Shown piece after piece: positions 9,533-17,738 of a stretch of DNA of 64,000 nt. Every line of letters starts with the position of its first letter. Within the stretch, counting starts at the first letter, position 1. Below the pieces are notes generated by a model that searched no databases, was not told the DNA's origin, and saw only the letters and a program-made list of their open reading frames with translations. The translations under genes and the position numbers were made by a program. The DNA comes from Cryomorpha sp963741985 (GTDB lineage Bacteria; Bacteroidota; Bacteroidia; Flavobacteriales_D; Cryomorphaceae), in contig CAVUKD010000002.1 of NCBI GenBank assembly GCA_963741985.1, forward strand, positions 2,046,001 to 2,110,000. The letters run 5' to 3'.

Positions 9533-10669
9533 ATGGAAGAATTAAGCGAAAACCAAAAAATGATTGCCCAAATGGTTCGTGATTTTGGCGAACGAGAAAT
9601 ACGGCCCAACCTTATGGAATGGGACGAAAGTCAATATTTTCCCATAGAGGCAATGAAGAAAATGGGTGAGCTCGGTCTGCTAGGTGTTCTCGTACCAGAA
9701 GAATATGGCGGAGCAGGATTTGGTTACGCCGAGTATTATACGGCAGTATCTGAGATATCCCGCATATGCGGATCTGTAGGACTGTCGGTCGCTGCGCACA
9801 ACTCCCTTTGTACCGGCCATATTCTCGCTTTTGGAAACGAAGAGCAGAAGAAAAGATGGTTGCCCAAACTTGCCACCGGCGAGTGGATCGGCGCATGGGG
9901 GCTTACCGAAAGCAATACCGGCAGCGATGCCCTTCGCATGAAGACTACTGCCGTAAAAGAAGGAAATGAATGGGTGCTCAATGGTGCCAAAAACTGGATT
10001 ACACACGGCATTAGCGGCGATGTGGCCGTGGTCCTTGCTCGTTCGGGAGAATTGCTGGATTCAAAAGGAATTACAGCCTTCGTCGTGGAGCGAGGCACAC
10101 CTGGCTTCAAAGCCGGAAAAAAAGAGAATAAACTCGGAATGCGCGCTTCAGAAACCGCTGAAATGATTTTTGAAGATTGCCGTATTCCCCTGGAAAATGT
10201 ACTCGGAGAAGTAGGGCAGGGGTTTATCCAAGCCATGAAAGTGCTCGATGGTGGACGGATTTCTATCGCTGCACTTTCGGTAGGAATTGCCAAAGGAGCA
10301 TACGATGCTGCATTGAAGTACAGCAAGGAAAGAGAACAATTCGGAAAACCGATTTCAAGATTTCAGGCCATCGCTTTTAAATTAGCAGATATGGCAACTG
10401 AAATTGAAGCGGCCGAATTATTGACGCTTCAAGCTGCCCATCTTAAAAACGAGGGAAAAGACGTGACTCTCAAATCAGCCATGGCTAAATATTATTCCAG
10501 CGAAGTAGCAGTGAAGGTTGCCACCGAAAGTGTGCAAATATTTGGCGGATACGGTTATACAAAAGATTTCCCCGCAGAAAAATTTTACCGCGACAGCAAA
10601 TTGTGCACGATCGGAGAGGGGACAAGTGAAATTCAAAAAATAGTTATTTCGAGAAAAATACTCAGTTGA
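9533..10669 (+). CDS. Acyl-CoA dehydrogenase, short/medium-chain type
   Basis: FAD-dependent oxidation of acyl-CoA to enoyl-CoA, in fatty-acid or branched-chain amino-acid breakdown. The 378-aa sequence has the signature segments WGLTESNTGSDALRMKTTA (FAD/substrate binding), ISIAALSVGIAKGAYDAAL, FGGYGYTKDFPAEKFYRDSK and the C-terminal IGEGTSEIQK, whose first Glu occupies the catalytic-base position of short-chain dehydrogenases. Chain length cannot be fixed from sequence. Electrons would go to an ETF not found in this window. It probably has its own promoter or reads from apt 29 bases upstream. Confidence 0.92.
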   Translation: MEELSENQKMIAQMVRDFGEREIRPNLMEWDESQYFPIEAMKKMGELGLLGVLVPEEYGGAGFGYAEYYTAVSEISRICGSVGLSVAAHNSLCTGHILAFGNEEQKKRWLPKLATGEWIGAWGLTESNTGSDALRMKTTAVKEGNEWVLNGAKNWITHGISGDVAVVLARSGELLDSKGITAFVVERGTPGFKAGKKENKLGMRASETAEMIFEDCRIPLENVLGEVGQGFIQAMKVLDGGRISIAALSVGIAKGAYDAALKYSKEREQFGKPISRFQAIAFKLADMATEIEAAELLTLQAAHLKNEGKDVTLKSAMAKYYSSEVAVKVATESVQIFGGYGYTKDFPAEKFYRDSKLCTIGEGTSEIQKIVISRKILS

Positions 10670-10795
10670 TTGATTTATACCGATTTGACAAGTAATATTG
10701 TCCAATTTCGACTTCGTCTCATTGTCTTATTTATTTGTTACTCTCGGCATTAACCATTGTAAATTTATTTTTTTCAGACTAAAAAATTAATGCAA

Positions 10796-10826
10796 TTGGT
10801 ATTACATTAAAAAAACTGTATATTTG
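10796..10826 (+). promoter_or_regulatory. Bacteroidota-type promoter of rpsU
   Basis: TTG at 10796-10798 and TATATTTG at 10819-10826, separated by 20 bases, fit the -33/-7 consensus (TTG / TAnnTTTG). The -7 element lies about 30 bases before the rpsU ATG, leaving room for a short leader. Confidence 0.7.
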
Positions 10827-10844
10827 CACTCCCAAAATTTGTAA

Positions 10845-10850
10845 AAGGAG
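10845..10850 (+). promoter_or_regulatory. Strong Shine-Dalgarno sequence of rpsU
   Basis: AAGGAG with 8 bases to the ATG. This is unusual here: tuf, rplK, rpoB and other highly expressed genes in the window have no such sequence. In Flavobacteriia bS21 helps occlude the anti-Shine-Dalgarno end of 16S rRNA, and rpsU keeps a strong SD that permits autoregulation; the same logic is inferred here. Confidence 0.8.
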
Positions 10851-10858
10851 AAAACAAC

Positions 10859-11050
10859 ATGCTTATAATTCCTGTAAAAGAAGGCGAAAACATTGAAAGA
10901 GCCCTCAAGAAGTTTAAGAAGAAATTTGACCGAACCGGTGTCATTAAAGAACTGAGAAACCGTCAACATTTCACAAAACCTTCAGTCGAAAAGCGCCAAG
11001 AAAAGCTGAAAGCCGTATACGCAAATCATATGCGTCAGGAACAAGAATAA
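10859..11050 (+). CDS. rpsU: 30S ribosomal protein bS21
   Basis: A 63-aa basic protein of the small subunit, MLIIPVKEGENIERALKKF then KRQEKLKAVY. It is the usual length and has the conserved single-helix layout of bS21. It is preceded by a clear promoter and the strongest Shine-Dalgarno sequence noted in this window, and followed 57 bases later by a Xer recombinase gene, an order common in Flavobacteriia. Confidence 0.96.
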   Translation: MLIIPVKEGENIERALKKFKKKFDRTGVIKELRNRQHFTKPSVEKRQEKLKAVYANHMRQEQE

Positions 11051-11107
11051 AAGTTCGAAAATAATTCAGATATTTAAGGCAGATTCATTTATGGATCTGC
11101 CTTTTTT

Positions 11108-11983
11108 ATGTACCAAGAATTTCTGAATTTCCTCCAGTATGAAAAGCGGTATAGCCCGCATACGCTAAAGTCTTATCGATCAGATATGGTGCAACTTCTG
11201 GAATATCTCGAAACAACCTATCCCGGTACGGCGGTTATAGATGTAAATCGAGATATTCTTCGCTCATGGATTGTGCAAATGATGGAGGAAAATATGAGTG
11301 CCCGCTCTGTAAATCGCAAACTCAGCGCTGTAAAATCCTTTTTCAAATGGGCCCAAAAATTTCGCCGAGTAGAGGTCGATCCCACTTTGAATCTATCGCT
11401 GCCCAAGATCGCCAAACGCTTGCCGGTATTTGTAGAAGAAGAGCAGATGGATTCGCTCAAAACTGAGGGATATTTCCCAAATAGTTTTGAAGGATTTCGC
11501 GACCGGATTATCGTCGAACTGTTTTATCAAACCGGAATCCGAAGTGCAGAACTCATTTCGTTGAAAACGATTAATGTTGATTTTCAGCGTGGAACAATTA
11601 AGGTGCTCGGCAAGCGAAACAAGGAACGGATTATTCCCGTAGGCAAGGATGTAATTGAACTTATGCAGCCTTATCACCACATGCGAAAGAGGGATTTTGA
11701 ACCCGGTTCGGAATTTTTTATCACGTCCAAAGGAAAATCACTGTATCCAAAACTTGTTTATAAGGTTGTGAACTCCTACCTTGGTAGGGTCAGTTCGCTC
11801 CGCAAAAAGAGCCCCCATGTATTGCGACATACCTTCGCTACGCACATGCTCAATCGCGGCGCCGATCTCAATGCCATTAAAGAATTGCTGGGTCATGCCT
11901 CGCTCGCTGCCACGCAGGTATATACCCACAACAGTATTGATAAACTGAAAGAAATTCATCGCAAAGCCCATCCAAACGGCTAA
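11108..11983 (+). CDS. Tyrosine recombinase XerC/XerD type
   Basis: A 291-aa site-specific recombinase. It has an N-terminal SAM-like core-binding domain (residues 1-85, YEKRYSPHTLKSYRSDM) and a C-terminal catalytic domain with Arg in QTGIRSAELISL, Lys in GKRNKERIIP, HVLRH, GHASL and the nucleophile Tyr in TQVYTHNS. All catalytic positions are present. The chromosomal context (rpsU upstream, hpf downstream) and length match the housekeeping Xer that resolves chromosome dimers rather than a phage integrase. XerC and XerD cannot be separated by eye. Confidence 0.92.
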   Translation: MYQEFLNFLQYEKRYSPHTLKSYRSDMVQLLEYLETTYPGTAVIDVNRDILRSWIVQMMEENMSARSVNRKLSAVKSFFKWAQKFRRVEVDPTLNLSLPKIAKRLPVFVEEEQMDSLKTEGYFPNSFEGFRDRIIVELFYQTGIRSAELISLKTINVDFQRGTIKVLGKRNKERIIPVGKDVIELMQPYHHMRKRDFEPGSEFFITSKGKSLYPKLVYKVVNSYLGRVSSLRKKSPHVLRHTFATHMLNRGADLNAIKELLGHASLAATQVYTHNSIDKLKEIHRKAHPNG

Positions 11984-12014
11984 GCGCATTTACTAACCCA
12001 AAAAATAAACTTTT

Positions 12015-12320
12015 ATGCAAGTAAACGTTCATTCCATTCAATTCAAAGCCGACGCCAAACTCGTCGAATTTATTGAATCCCGATTACATAAACTCGGCCA
12101 GTTTCACGACAAAATGATTGGTGCCGATGTATTTCTCCGCTTAGAGAAAAACAATGAAGAAGGGAATAAGATTGCAGAGATTAAATTGCACGTTCCCGGA
12201 AAAGAACTTTTTGCCAAACGGCAGACCACTTCATTTGAAGAATCAACCGATTTGGTAATCGAGGCATTGCGCCGCCAGATTTCAAAAATGAAAGGCAAGC
12301 AGGCAGCTGTTGCAAGCTAA
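12015..12320 (+). CDS. hpf: Ribosome hibernation promoting factor (short HPF/RaiA family)
   Basis: A 101-aa protein with the beta-alpha-beta-beta-beta-alpha outline of HPF/RaiA: VNVHSIQFKADAKLVEFIESRL, then a basic second helix and KMKGKQ tail. It binds the 30S decoding region and inactivates idle ribosomes. It is the short form without the C-terminal dimerisation domain. A terminator follows 32 bases after the stop. Confidence 0.9.
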   Translation: MQVNVHSIQFKADAKLVEFIESRLHKLGQFHDKMIGADVFLRLEKNNEEGNKIAEIKLHVPGKELFAKRQTTSFEESTDLVIEALRRQISKMKGKQAAVAS

Positions 12321-12352
12321 CCGTATTTTAATTTCTTAGAAGAAAATTAGAG

Positions 12353-12378
12353 CGCCACTGAGAAGTGGCGTTTTTTTT
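12353..12378 (+). terminator. Terminator after hpf
   Basis: CGCCACT (12353-12359) pairs with AGTGGCG (12364-12370) across a GAGA loop and is followed by eight T. Confidence 0.9.
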
Positions 12379-12560
12379 ATGGGTGGAAGTTCTGATTTCA
12401 GCATTGTAATGGGTTCCATTAAAGCCTATACGGATAATCTTTTAATTCAGAAAAAAATCGCTTACTTTATCAAATTGAAGTGAAAATATCAAATGAAAAT
12501 TCGAGTCAACAAGCCAACTTAATCCATTAAAATGGAAGTTTAGTGCAACGATAAACTTTG

Positions 12561-13022
12561 GGTGAATTCGGAAAACCGGACGAAGTAATAATTAGTAAGA
12601 TTAAGACAAGTTAGAAGGAATTGAGAGTCGTTTTCCTGACGATTTCATGTATTGAACTTAATGAGAAGGAATTTATAAGTTGGAGGAGTCAATTTGTCAC
12701 CTCCAATTCATCGGATAAAATGGGGCTTCGATATGCACCTTATGCATTTACTGAGCAAGGTGTAGCACAATTGTCAAGTGTTTTAAATAGTGAAAGAGCT
12801 ATAGCAGTTAATATTCAAATCATACGGACTTTTACCAAAATGCGAGAAATGCTATTGACCCACAAAGACCTTCTTACAGAAATGGAGGAAATCCGAAAGA
12901 AAGTAGGGAGTCAGGATGAGAAGATTGAACTTATTTTCAACTATCTAAAACAGTTTGTTAAAGAACAGGAAACGCCAAGAGTCGCCAGTTGGGATAAATT
13001 AAAAGGGAATAAGCTATCTTAA
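12561..13022 (+). pseudogene. ORF6N domain protein remnant
   Basis: The C-terminal part is clear: YAPYAFTEQGVAQLSSVLNS, VNIQIIRTFTKMREMLLTHK and a coiled tail, as in ORF6N (KilA-N-related) proteins of phages and mobile islands. Two lesions are visible. At 12652-12653 an extra T in a TT run breaks RFPDDFMYELNEKEF. Upstream, 12579-12602 encodes DEVIISKI, the usual family N-terminus, but the roughly 40 residues that should follow (RG..VMLD..LAELYG) are missing. So an internal deletion joined the two ends. It lies in a small island between hpf and the tRNA cluster. The extra T may be a sequence error; the deletion is not. Confidence 0.8.
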
Positions 13023-13158
13023 AACCGCATTCTTAGTGCTGTAGGTACCATATGCATAGATGTTGAGGCAAATATTTTCCCTTTAAAGATATTATTCGTA
13101 TATTGCAAAAAGTCTTAAATTTTCAACTTAGCAGAGCGTTTTCACGACCGAAGGAAGT

Positions 13159-13647
13159 ATGTCGACTCAATTCTCTTTAAATTATAAAATTCACAGCAAC
13201 CAGATTTGGGCTATTCTTTTGGTTACGATATGTTCCTTAGTTTTAATAAAAATCATCACGCCTCTTGACTCGGAAATCAAATCATTTCAATTCTGGAGAT
13301 ATCTTATTTTTGATTTGATATGGTGTATTGTTTTGATCTTGTTTATATTAAAACAAGTTCTTTTATTTGGAAAGTCAGAACTACAGACCAAAAATGAACT
13401 TGATAATATTGAAGACACTATATCTCAATATGATTTTCATCTTTTCGAAAACAACGATGATCTTAAAGTTTTCCGAAGGAATTTGGATGGTAATATAAAG
13501 TCGTATCAGGATTTAATAATTAAGAAGCAATCTGAAAATTTTGACAATAAACCCGACTATTTTTTTGTATTGAATTCATACACCTTCGTTGATATTTGCC
13601 TGTTTACCCATCATTTTTCCGATTTAAAATTATTACAATTAATTTGA
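13159..13647 (+). CDS. Hypothetical membrane protein
   Basis: A 162-aa protein not recognised as a known family. It has two hydrophobic helices near the N-terminus (about 17-36, IWAILLVTICSLVLIKII, and 46-68, YLIFDLIWCIVLILFILKQV), then an acidic and lysine-rich cytosolic part (ELQTKNELDNIEDTISQYDF). It is AT-rich compared with its neighbours and sits in the accessory island with the ORF6N remnant, so horizontal origin is likely. The ATG at 13159 is the only good start. Function unknown. Confidence 0.6.
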   Translation: MSTQFSLNYKIHSNQIWAILLVTICSLVLIKIITPLDSEIKSFQFWRYLIFDLIWCIVLILFILKQVLLFGKSELQTKNELDNIEDTISQYDFHLFENNDDLKVFRRNLDGNIKSYQDLIIKKQSENFDNKPDYFFVLNSYTFVDICLFTHHFSDLKLLQLI

Positions 13648-13702
13648 ACGGAATTTATTCTGTTACACGAATAGAAATTTCGAAAAAAGTTCATTTCCAG
13701 AA

Positions 13703-13729
13703 GCTACCGCGCGATTGTATCGCGTGGTA
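13703..13729 (-). repeat. Dispersed hairpin repeat, copy 1
   Basis: TACCGCGCGAT pairs with ATCGCGTGGTA across TGT. Its minus-strand sequence contains GCGATACAATCGCGCGGTAG, identical to a stretch at 52586 and nearly identical at 55995. Confidence 0.7.
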
Positions 13730-13815
13730 TCTAAAATAATCCGCTAAATTTCCGTCTTAAAACCCTTTATTTCCAACAGATTTCACCCCATTAAAATAAA
13801 TTTTCGCAAAACTGT

Positions 13816-13845
13816 TTTGAGCACCAAAAAACTTTCATACATTTG
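13816..13845 (+). promoter_or_regulatory. Promoter of the tRNA-tuf unit
   Basis: TTTG at 13816-13819 and TACATTTG at 13838-13845 with an 18-base spacer match the Bacteroidota promoter consensus. The first tRNA begins 58 bases downstream. Confidence 0.7.
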
Positions 13846-13903
13846 CAAACCTTTTTAAGGAAGTATTGGGCAACGGCCCAACGTATCCGTTAATTAGGAT
13901 TGT

Positions 13904-13977
13904 GCCGATGTAGCTCAGCTGGCTAGAGCAGCTGATTTGTAATCAGCAGGTCGGGGGTTCGAGTCCCTCCATCGGCT
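13904..13977 (+). tRNA. tRNA-Thr (anticodon TGT)
   Basis: Acceptor GCCGATG/CATCGGC, D-arm TAGCTCAGCTGGC, anticodon stem GCTGA/TCAGC with loop TTTGTAA, and T-arm with GGTTCGAGTCC. The CCA end is not encoded. Confidence 0.96.
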
Positions 13978-13995
13978 CTCTGAGATTAATTATTG

Positions 13996-14078
13996 GGGGA
14001 GATACTCAAGCGGCCAACGAGGACAGACTGTAAATCTGTTGGTTTATACCTTCGAAGGTTCGAATCCTTCTCTCCCCA
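13996..14078 (+). tRNA. tRNA-Tyr (anticodon GTA)
   Basis: Class II tRNA of 83 bases with a long variable arm. Acceptor GGGGAGA/TCTCCCC, anticodon stem ACAGA/TCTGT with loop CTGTAAA, T-loop GGTTCGAATCC. Confidence 0.96.
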
Positions 14079-14106
14079 CATTTAATTGACCATCGAAGAG
14101 AAATAA

Positions 14107-14179
14107 GCGGGAGTAGCTCAGCTGGTAGAGCATTAGCCTTCCAAGCTAAATGTCGCGAGTTCGAACCTCGTCTCCCGCT
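14107..14179 (+). tRNA. tRNA-Gly (anticodon TCC)
   Basis: Acceptor GCGGGAG/CTCCCGC, anticodon stem TTAGC/GCTAA with loop CTTCCAA, and T-arm containing AGTTCGAACCT. Confidence 0.96.
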
Positions 14180-14188
14180 CTTTTTTAA

Positions 14189-14260
<72 letters not shown>

Positions 14261-14328
14261 CACTTTATAGAATTGGCATTACGCATATTGAAAATAAGAA
14301 TTAAATAAATCACTAAAATTACTTAGCT

Positions 14329-15516
14329 ATGGCTAAAGAAAATTTCGATCGCTCCAAACCACACCTTAACATTGGTACTATTGGCCACGTTGACCACGGT
14401 AAAACTACGTTGACTGCCGCGATTACGACAGTACTCGCCGGGAAAGGTCTTTCTGAAATGAAATCCTTTGACTCAATCGACAACGCTCCTGAAGAAAAAG
14501 AGCGCGGTATAACAATTAATACGTCGCACGTAGAATATACAACGGCCAATCGCCACTACGCCCACGTTGACTGTCCAGGTCACGCCGACTATGTTAAAAA
14601 CATGGTAACAGGTGCTGCGCAGATGGATGGTGCTATTCTTGTTGTAGCGGCAACTGATGGTCCTATGCCACAAACACGTGAGCACATCCTTTTGGGTCGC
14701 CAGGTTGGTATTCCAAGTATGGTTGTTTTCATGAACAAAGTGGATATGGTTGACGATGAAGAGCTTCTCGAACTCGTTGAAATGGAAATCCGTGAACTTC
14801 TTTCTTTCTATGAATATGATGGAGATAACACTCCTGTAATTCAGGGTTCTGCTCTTGGAGCATTGAACGGAGAAGAAAAATGGGTTAAAACCGTTGAAGA
14901 TTTGATGGATGCTGTGGATTCATGGATTCAAATTCCACCACGTGATATCGAAAAACCATTCCTTATGCCGGTTGAGGACATCTTCTCAATCACGGGGCGT
15001 GGTACTGTAGCTACAGGTCGTATCGAAACAGGTATCATCAACTCAGGTGAGGAAGTTGAAATTCTTGGAATGCAGGTTGAGAAATTGAAATCTGTTGTTA
15101 CAGGAGTTGAGATGTTCCGTAAAATCCTTAATAGAGGTGAAGCCGGAGATAATGTTGGTCTTCTCCTTCGTGGTGTTGAGAAATCTGCTATTCGTCGTGG
15201 AATGGTTATCGCAAAACCAGGATCTATTACACCTCACACTAAATTCAAAGCTGAAATTTACGTTTTGAAAAAAGAAGAAGGTGGACGTCACACTCCATTT
15301 CACAATAAATATCGCCCTCAGTTCTACTTCCGTACTACGGATGTAACTGGAGAAATCTTCTTGGGTGAAGGACGTGAAATGGTTATGCCTGGAGATAACG
15401 TAACAATTGATGTTGAACTTATCGTACCGGTTGCAATGGACAAAGGTCTTCGTTTCGCTATCCGCGAAGGAGGTCGTACCGTTGGTGCAGGTCAGGTTAC
15501 TGAAATTACGAAGTAA
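14329..15516 (+). CDS. tuf: Elongation factor Tu
   Basis: GTPase that brings aminoacyl-tRNA to the ribosome. The 395-aa protein has G1 GHVDHGKTTLTAA, switch region RGITINTSHVEY, G3 DCPGHADY and G4 NKVDM in domain 1. The conserved domain 2 and 3 segments GRGTVATGRIETG and GGRTVGAGQVTEI follow. No Shine-Dalgarno sequence precedes the ATG, as is usual in Bacteroidota. It is in a unit with four upstream tRNAs and the downstream tRNA-Trp and secE. Confidence 0.99.
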   Translation: MAKENFDRSKPHLNIGTIGHVDHGKTTLTAAITTVLAGKGLSEMKSFDSIDNAPEEKERGITINTSHVEYTTANRHYAHVDCPGHADYVKNMVTGAAQMDGAILVVAATDGPMPQTREHILLGRQVGIPSMVVFMNKVDMVDDEELLELVEMEIRELLSFYEYDGDNTPVIQGSALGALNGEEKWVKTVEDLMDAVDSWIQIPPRDIEKPFLMPVEDIFSITGRGTVATGRIETGIINSGEEVEILGMQVEKLKSVVTGVEMFRKILNRGEAGDNVGLLLRGVEKSAIRRGMVIAKPGSITPHTKFKAEIYVLKKEEGGRHTPFHNKYRPQFYFRTTDVTGEIFLGEGREMVMPGDNVTIDVELIVPVAMDKGLRFAIREGGRTVGAGQVTEITK

Positions 15517-15537
15517 TTAATTATAAAATTTCAGGCG

Positions 15538-15566
15538 AAGGTGAATACCCAAAAGGTGTTCACCTT
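15538..15566 (+). terminator. Possible weak hairpin terminator or processing site after tuf
   Basis: AAGGTGAA (15538-15545) pairs with TTCACCTT (15559-15566) with only three T after it. It may attenuate or mark processing between tuf and tRNA-Trp rather than terminate fully. Confidence 0.35.
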
Positions 15567-15579
15567 TACCTGTCATTAC

Positions 15580-15652
15580 ACGGGTGTAGCTCAGTTGGTA
15601 GAGCACTGGTCTCCAAAACCAGGTGTCGTGAGTTCGAATCTTACCACCCGTG
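15580..15652 (+). tRNA. tRNA-Trp (anticodon CCA)
   Basis: Acceptor ACGGGTG/CACCCGT, anticodon stem CTGGT/ACCAG with loop CTCCAAA, and T-arm with AGTTCGAATCT. It sits between tuf and secE, the usual place in Bacteroidota. Confidence 0.97.
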
Positions 15653-15676
15653 CTACATACATAAAGAAAAGAAATA

Positions 15677-15913
15677 GTGGCTGGCATTAAATCTGTATTT
15701 AAAGAATCGTATGACGAAATGGTACACAAAGTTACCTGGCCGTCTTGGAAGCAATTGCAAAGTAGCAGCATTCTTGTGCTCGTGGCATCTGTAATTATAG
15801 CGTTGTTAATATTTTTAATGGATTACATATTTGGTATTCAGGAAGTGACTGGAAGTGGCTTTGGATGGCGTGGAATTCTCGGATTTATTTACCAAATGAT
15901 AAGCGGACTTTAA
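15677..15913 (+). CDS. secE: Preprotein translocase subunit SecE
   Basis: A 78-aa essential subunit of the SecYEG channel in the inner membrane. The amphipathic KESYDEMVHKVTWPSWKQL segment precedes a single membrane helix (SSILVLVASVIIALLIFLMD), the short one-helix SecE form. The start is GTG at 15677, 24 bases after tRNA-Trp; nusG follows after 10 bases. Confidence 0.95.
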   Translation: MAGIKSVFKESYDEMVHKVTWPSWKQLQSSSILVLVASVIIALLIFLMDYIFGIQEVTGSGFGWRGILGFIYQMISGL

Positions 15914-15923
15914 GAATATTTCG

Positions 15924-16475
15924 ATGACGGAAACGACAAATACAAAATGGTATGTAGTTCGCGCGATTAGTGGGAAAGAAAAAAAAGTAAAAGATATGAT
16001 TGAGCTTGAGGTAAAGCGCAATAATCTCGAAGACTTTGTGAGACAAGTGCTCATTCCTACTGAGAAGATTTTCCAAATCAGAAATGGGAAGAAAATCAGC
16101 AAAGAGCGCAACTTCTTTCCCGGATATGTCATGATCGAAGCCGACCTCGTAGGTGAGGTTCCTCACGTTATTAAAAACGTCAATAATGTAATTGGGTTTC
16201 TTGGTGCCGAAAAAGGCGGGGATCCTGTTCCATTGAGATCAAACGAAGTAAAAAGAATTCTCGGTAAAGTTGATGAACTTGCCGATAGTGAAGAAGAATT
16301 GAATATACCTTTCGTCGTTGGCGAAAGCGTAAAAGTAATCGATGGTCCTTTCAACAACTTCAACGGAATAATTGAAGAGATCAACGAAGAGAAGAAAAAA
16401 CTCAAGGTTATGGTGAAGATTTTCGGAAGAAAAACACCATTAGAACTTGGGTATATGCAAGTAGAGAAGGAATAA
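15924..16475 (+). CDS. nusG: Transcription termination/antitermination factor NusG
   Basis: A 183-aa RNA polymerase elongation factor. The N-terminal NGN domain (KWYVVRAISGKEKKVKDMI, RNFFPGYVMIEADL) is followed by a C-terminal KOW domain (GESVKVIDGPFNNFNGIIEE). Length is normal, and the secE-nusG-rplK order is conserved across bacteria. Confidence 0.97.
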   Translation: MTETTNTKWYVVRAISGKEKKVKDMIELEVKRNNLEDFVRQVLIPTEKIFQIRNGKKISKERNFFPGYVMIEADLVGEVPHVIKNVNNVIGFLGAEKGGDPVPLRSNEVKRILGKVDELADSEEELNIPFVVGESVKVIDGPFNNFNGIIEEINEEKKKLKVMVKIFGRKTPLELGYMQVEKE

Positions 16476-16571
16476 TTTTAAATTAGGATTTTACAGATTT
16501 CCACCCATATATGTGAGTATGGACCCGCTTCCGGATAATCTGAATCAATACACAATAAATTAAAACTTGAA

Positions 16572-17009
16572 ATGGCAAGAGAAGTAACAGGGCTCATTAA
16601 GCTTCAAATAAAAGGAAGCGCTGCAAACCCATCACCACCCGTAGGACCTGCATTAGGTGCGAAGGGAGTGAATATAATGGAATTTTGCAAGCAGTTCAAT
16701 GCCCGAACACAAGATCAAGCTGGAAAAGTTTTACCTGTTGTCATTACCGTTTATGGTGATAAGTCGTTTGACTTTATTATCAAAACCCCACCTGCTGCGG
16801 TGCAATTGCTCGAAGCGTCAAAACTTAAATCCGGTTCGGCTGAGTCCAACAGGGTAAAGGTTGGAAATGTTTCGTGGGATCAGGTGAAAGCAATCGCTGA
16901 AGATAAAATGTCTGATTTGAACTGTTTTACAGTCGAGTCGGCCATGATGATGGTTGCCGGAACAGCACGTAGTATGGGATTAAATGTGAAGGGTAAAAGA
17001 CCCTTTTAA
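16572..17009 (+). CDS. rplK: 50S ribosomal protein uL11
   Basis: A 145-aa protein with the L11 N-terminal domain (LQIKGSAANPSPPVGPALGA, the thiostrepton-region proline helix) and the C-terminal 23S rRNA-binding domain ending TARSMGLNVKGKRPF. It is at the base of the L7/L12 stalk. rplA starts 17 bases later. Confidence 0.98.
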   Translation: MAREVTGLIKLQIKGSAANPSPPVGPALGAKGVNIMEFCKQFNARTQDQAGKVLPVVITVYGDKSFDFIIKTPPAAVQLLEASKLKSGSAESNRVKVGNVSWDQVKAIAEDKMSDLNCFTVESAMMMVAGTARSMGLNVKGKRPF

Positions 17010-17026
17010 CGGTTAAAACTTTTGTT

Positions 17027-17719
17027 ATGCGAGTATCGAAGAAAAGAAAAGAAGCGCTAAGCAAATACGACGATTCTAAATCATATTCACTCGGAGAAGC
17101 ATCCGGAATTGTGAAAGAAATTTCCAATGCCAAATTTGATGCCTCCATTGATTTAGCTGTCCGTCTTGGCGTGGATCCACGAAAAGCAAACCAAATGGTT
17201 AGGGGAAGTGTTTCCCTTCCACATGGTACCGGAAAGGACGTCCGCGTTCTCGTACTCTGTAATCCTGATAAAGAAGCCGAAGCCTTGGAGGCCGGAGCTG
17301 ATTTTGTTGGATTGGATGAGTATGTAGAGAAAATTAAAGGCGGCTGGACCGATGTTGATGTAATTATTACAACACCAAACGTAATGGGTAAGGTTGGAGC
17401 ACTTGGTAGAATCCTCGGTCCACGAGGCTTGATGCCGAATCCAAAGACAGGAACCGTTACGATGGATGTTGCAAAGGCTGTACAAGATGTAAAAGCCGGT
17501 AAGATTGATTTCAAAGTAGATAAATACGGTATCGTACATGCCGCAGTTGGTAAAGCATCATTTGATGTAGATAAAATCGAGCAGAATGCCAAAGAGGTAA
17601 TTCAAAGCTTGATTAAATTGAAACCTGCTGCTGCAAAAGGTGTGTATATCAAAAGTATCTACATGAGCGCAACGATGACGCCAAGCGTTAAAGTTGAATC
17701 GAAATCTGTATCGGCGTAA
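17027..17719 (+). CDS. rplA: 50S ribosomal protein uL1
   Basis: A 230-aa protein of the L1 stalk: KRKEALSKYDDSKSYSLGEA, DPRKANQMVRGSVSLPHGTG and LGRILGPRGLMPNPKTGTV. Length is typical. In many bacteria L1 represses its own operon by binding the mRNA leader; no such site was verified here. Confidence 0.98.
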   Translation: MRVSKKRKEALSKYDDSKSYSLGEASGIVKEISNAKFDASIDLAVRLGVDPRKANQMVRGSVSLPHGTGKDVRVLVLCNPDKEAEALEAGADFVGLDEYVEKIKGGWTDVDVIITTPNVMGKVGALGRILGPRGLMPNPKTGTVTMDVAKAVQDVKAGKIDFKVDKYGIVHAAVGKASFDVDKIEQNAKEVIQSLIKLKPAAAKGVYIKSIYMSATMTPSVKVESKSVSA

Positions 17720-17738
17720 CGGTTTAAAACACGAAAAA

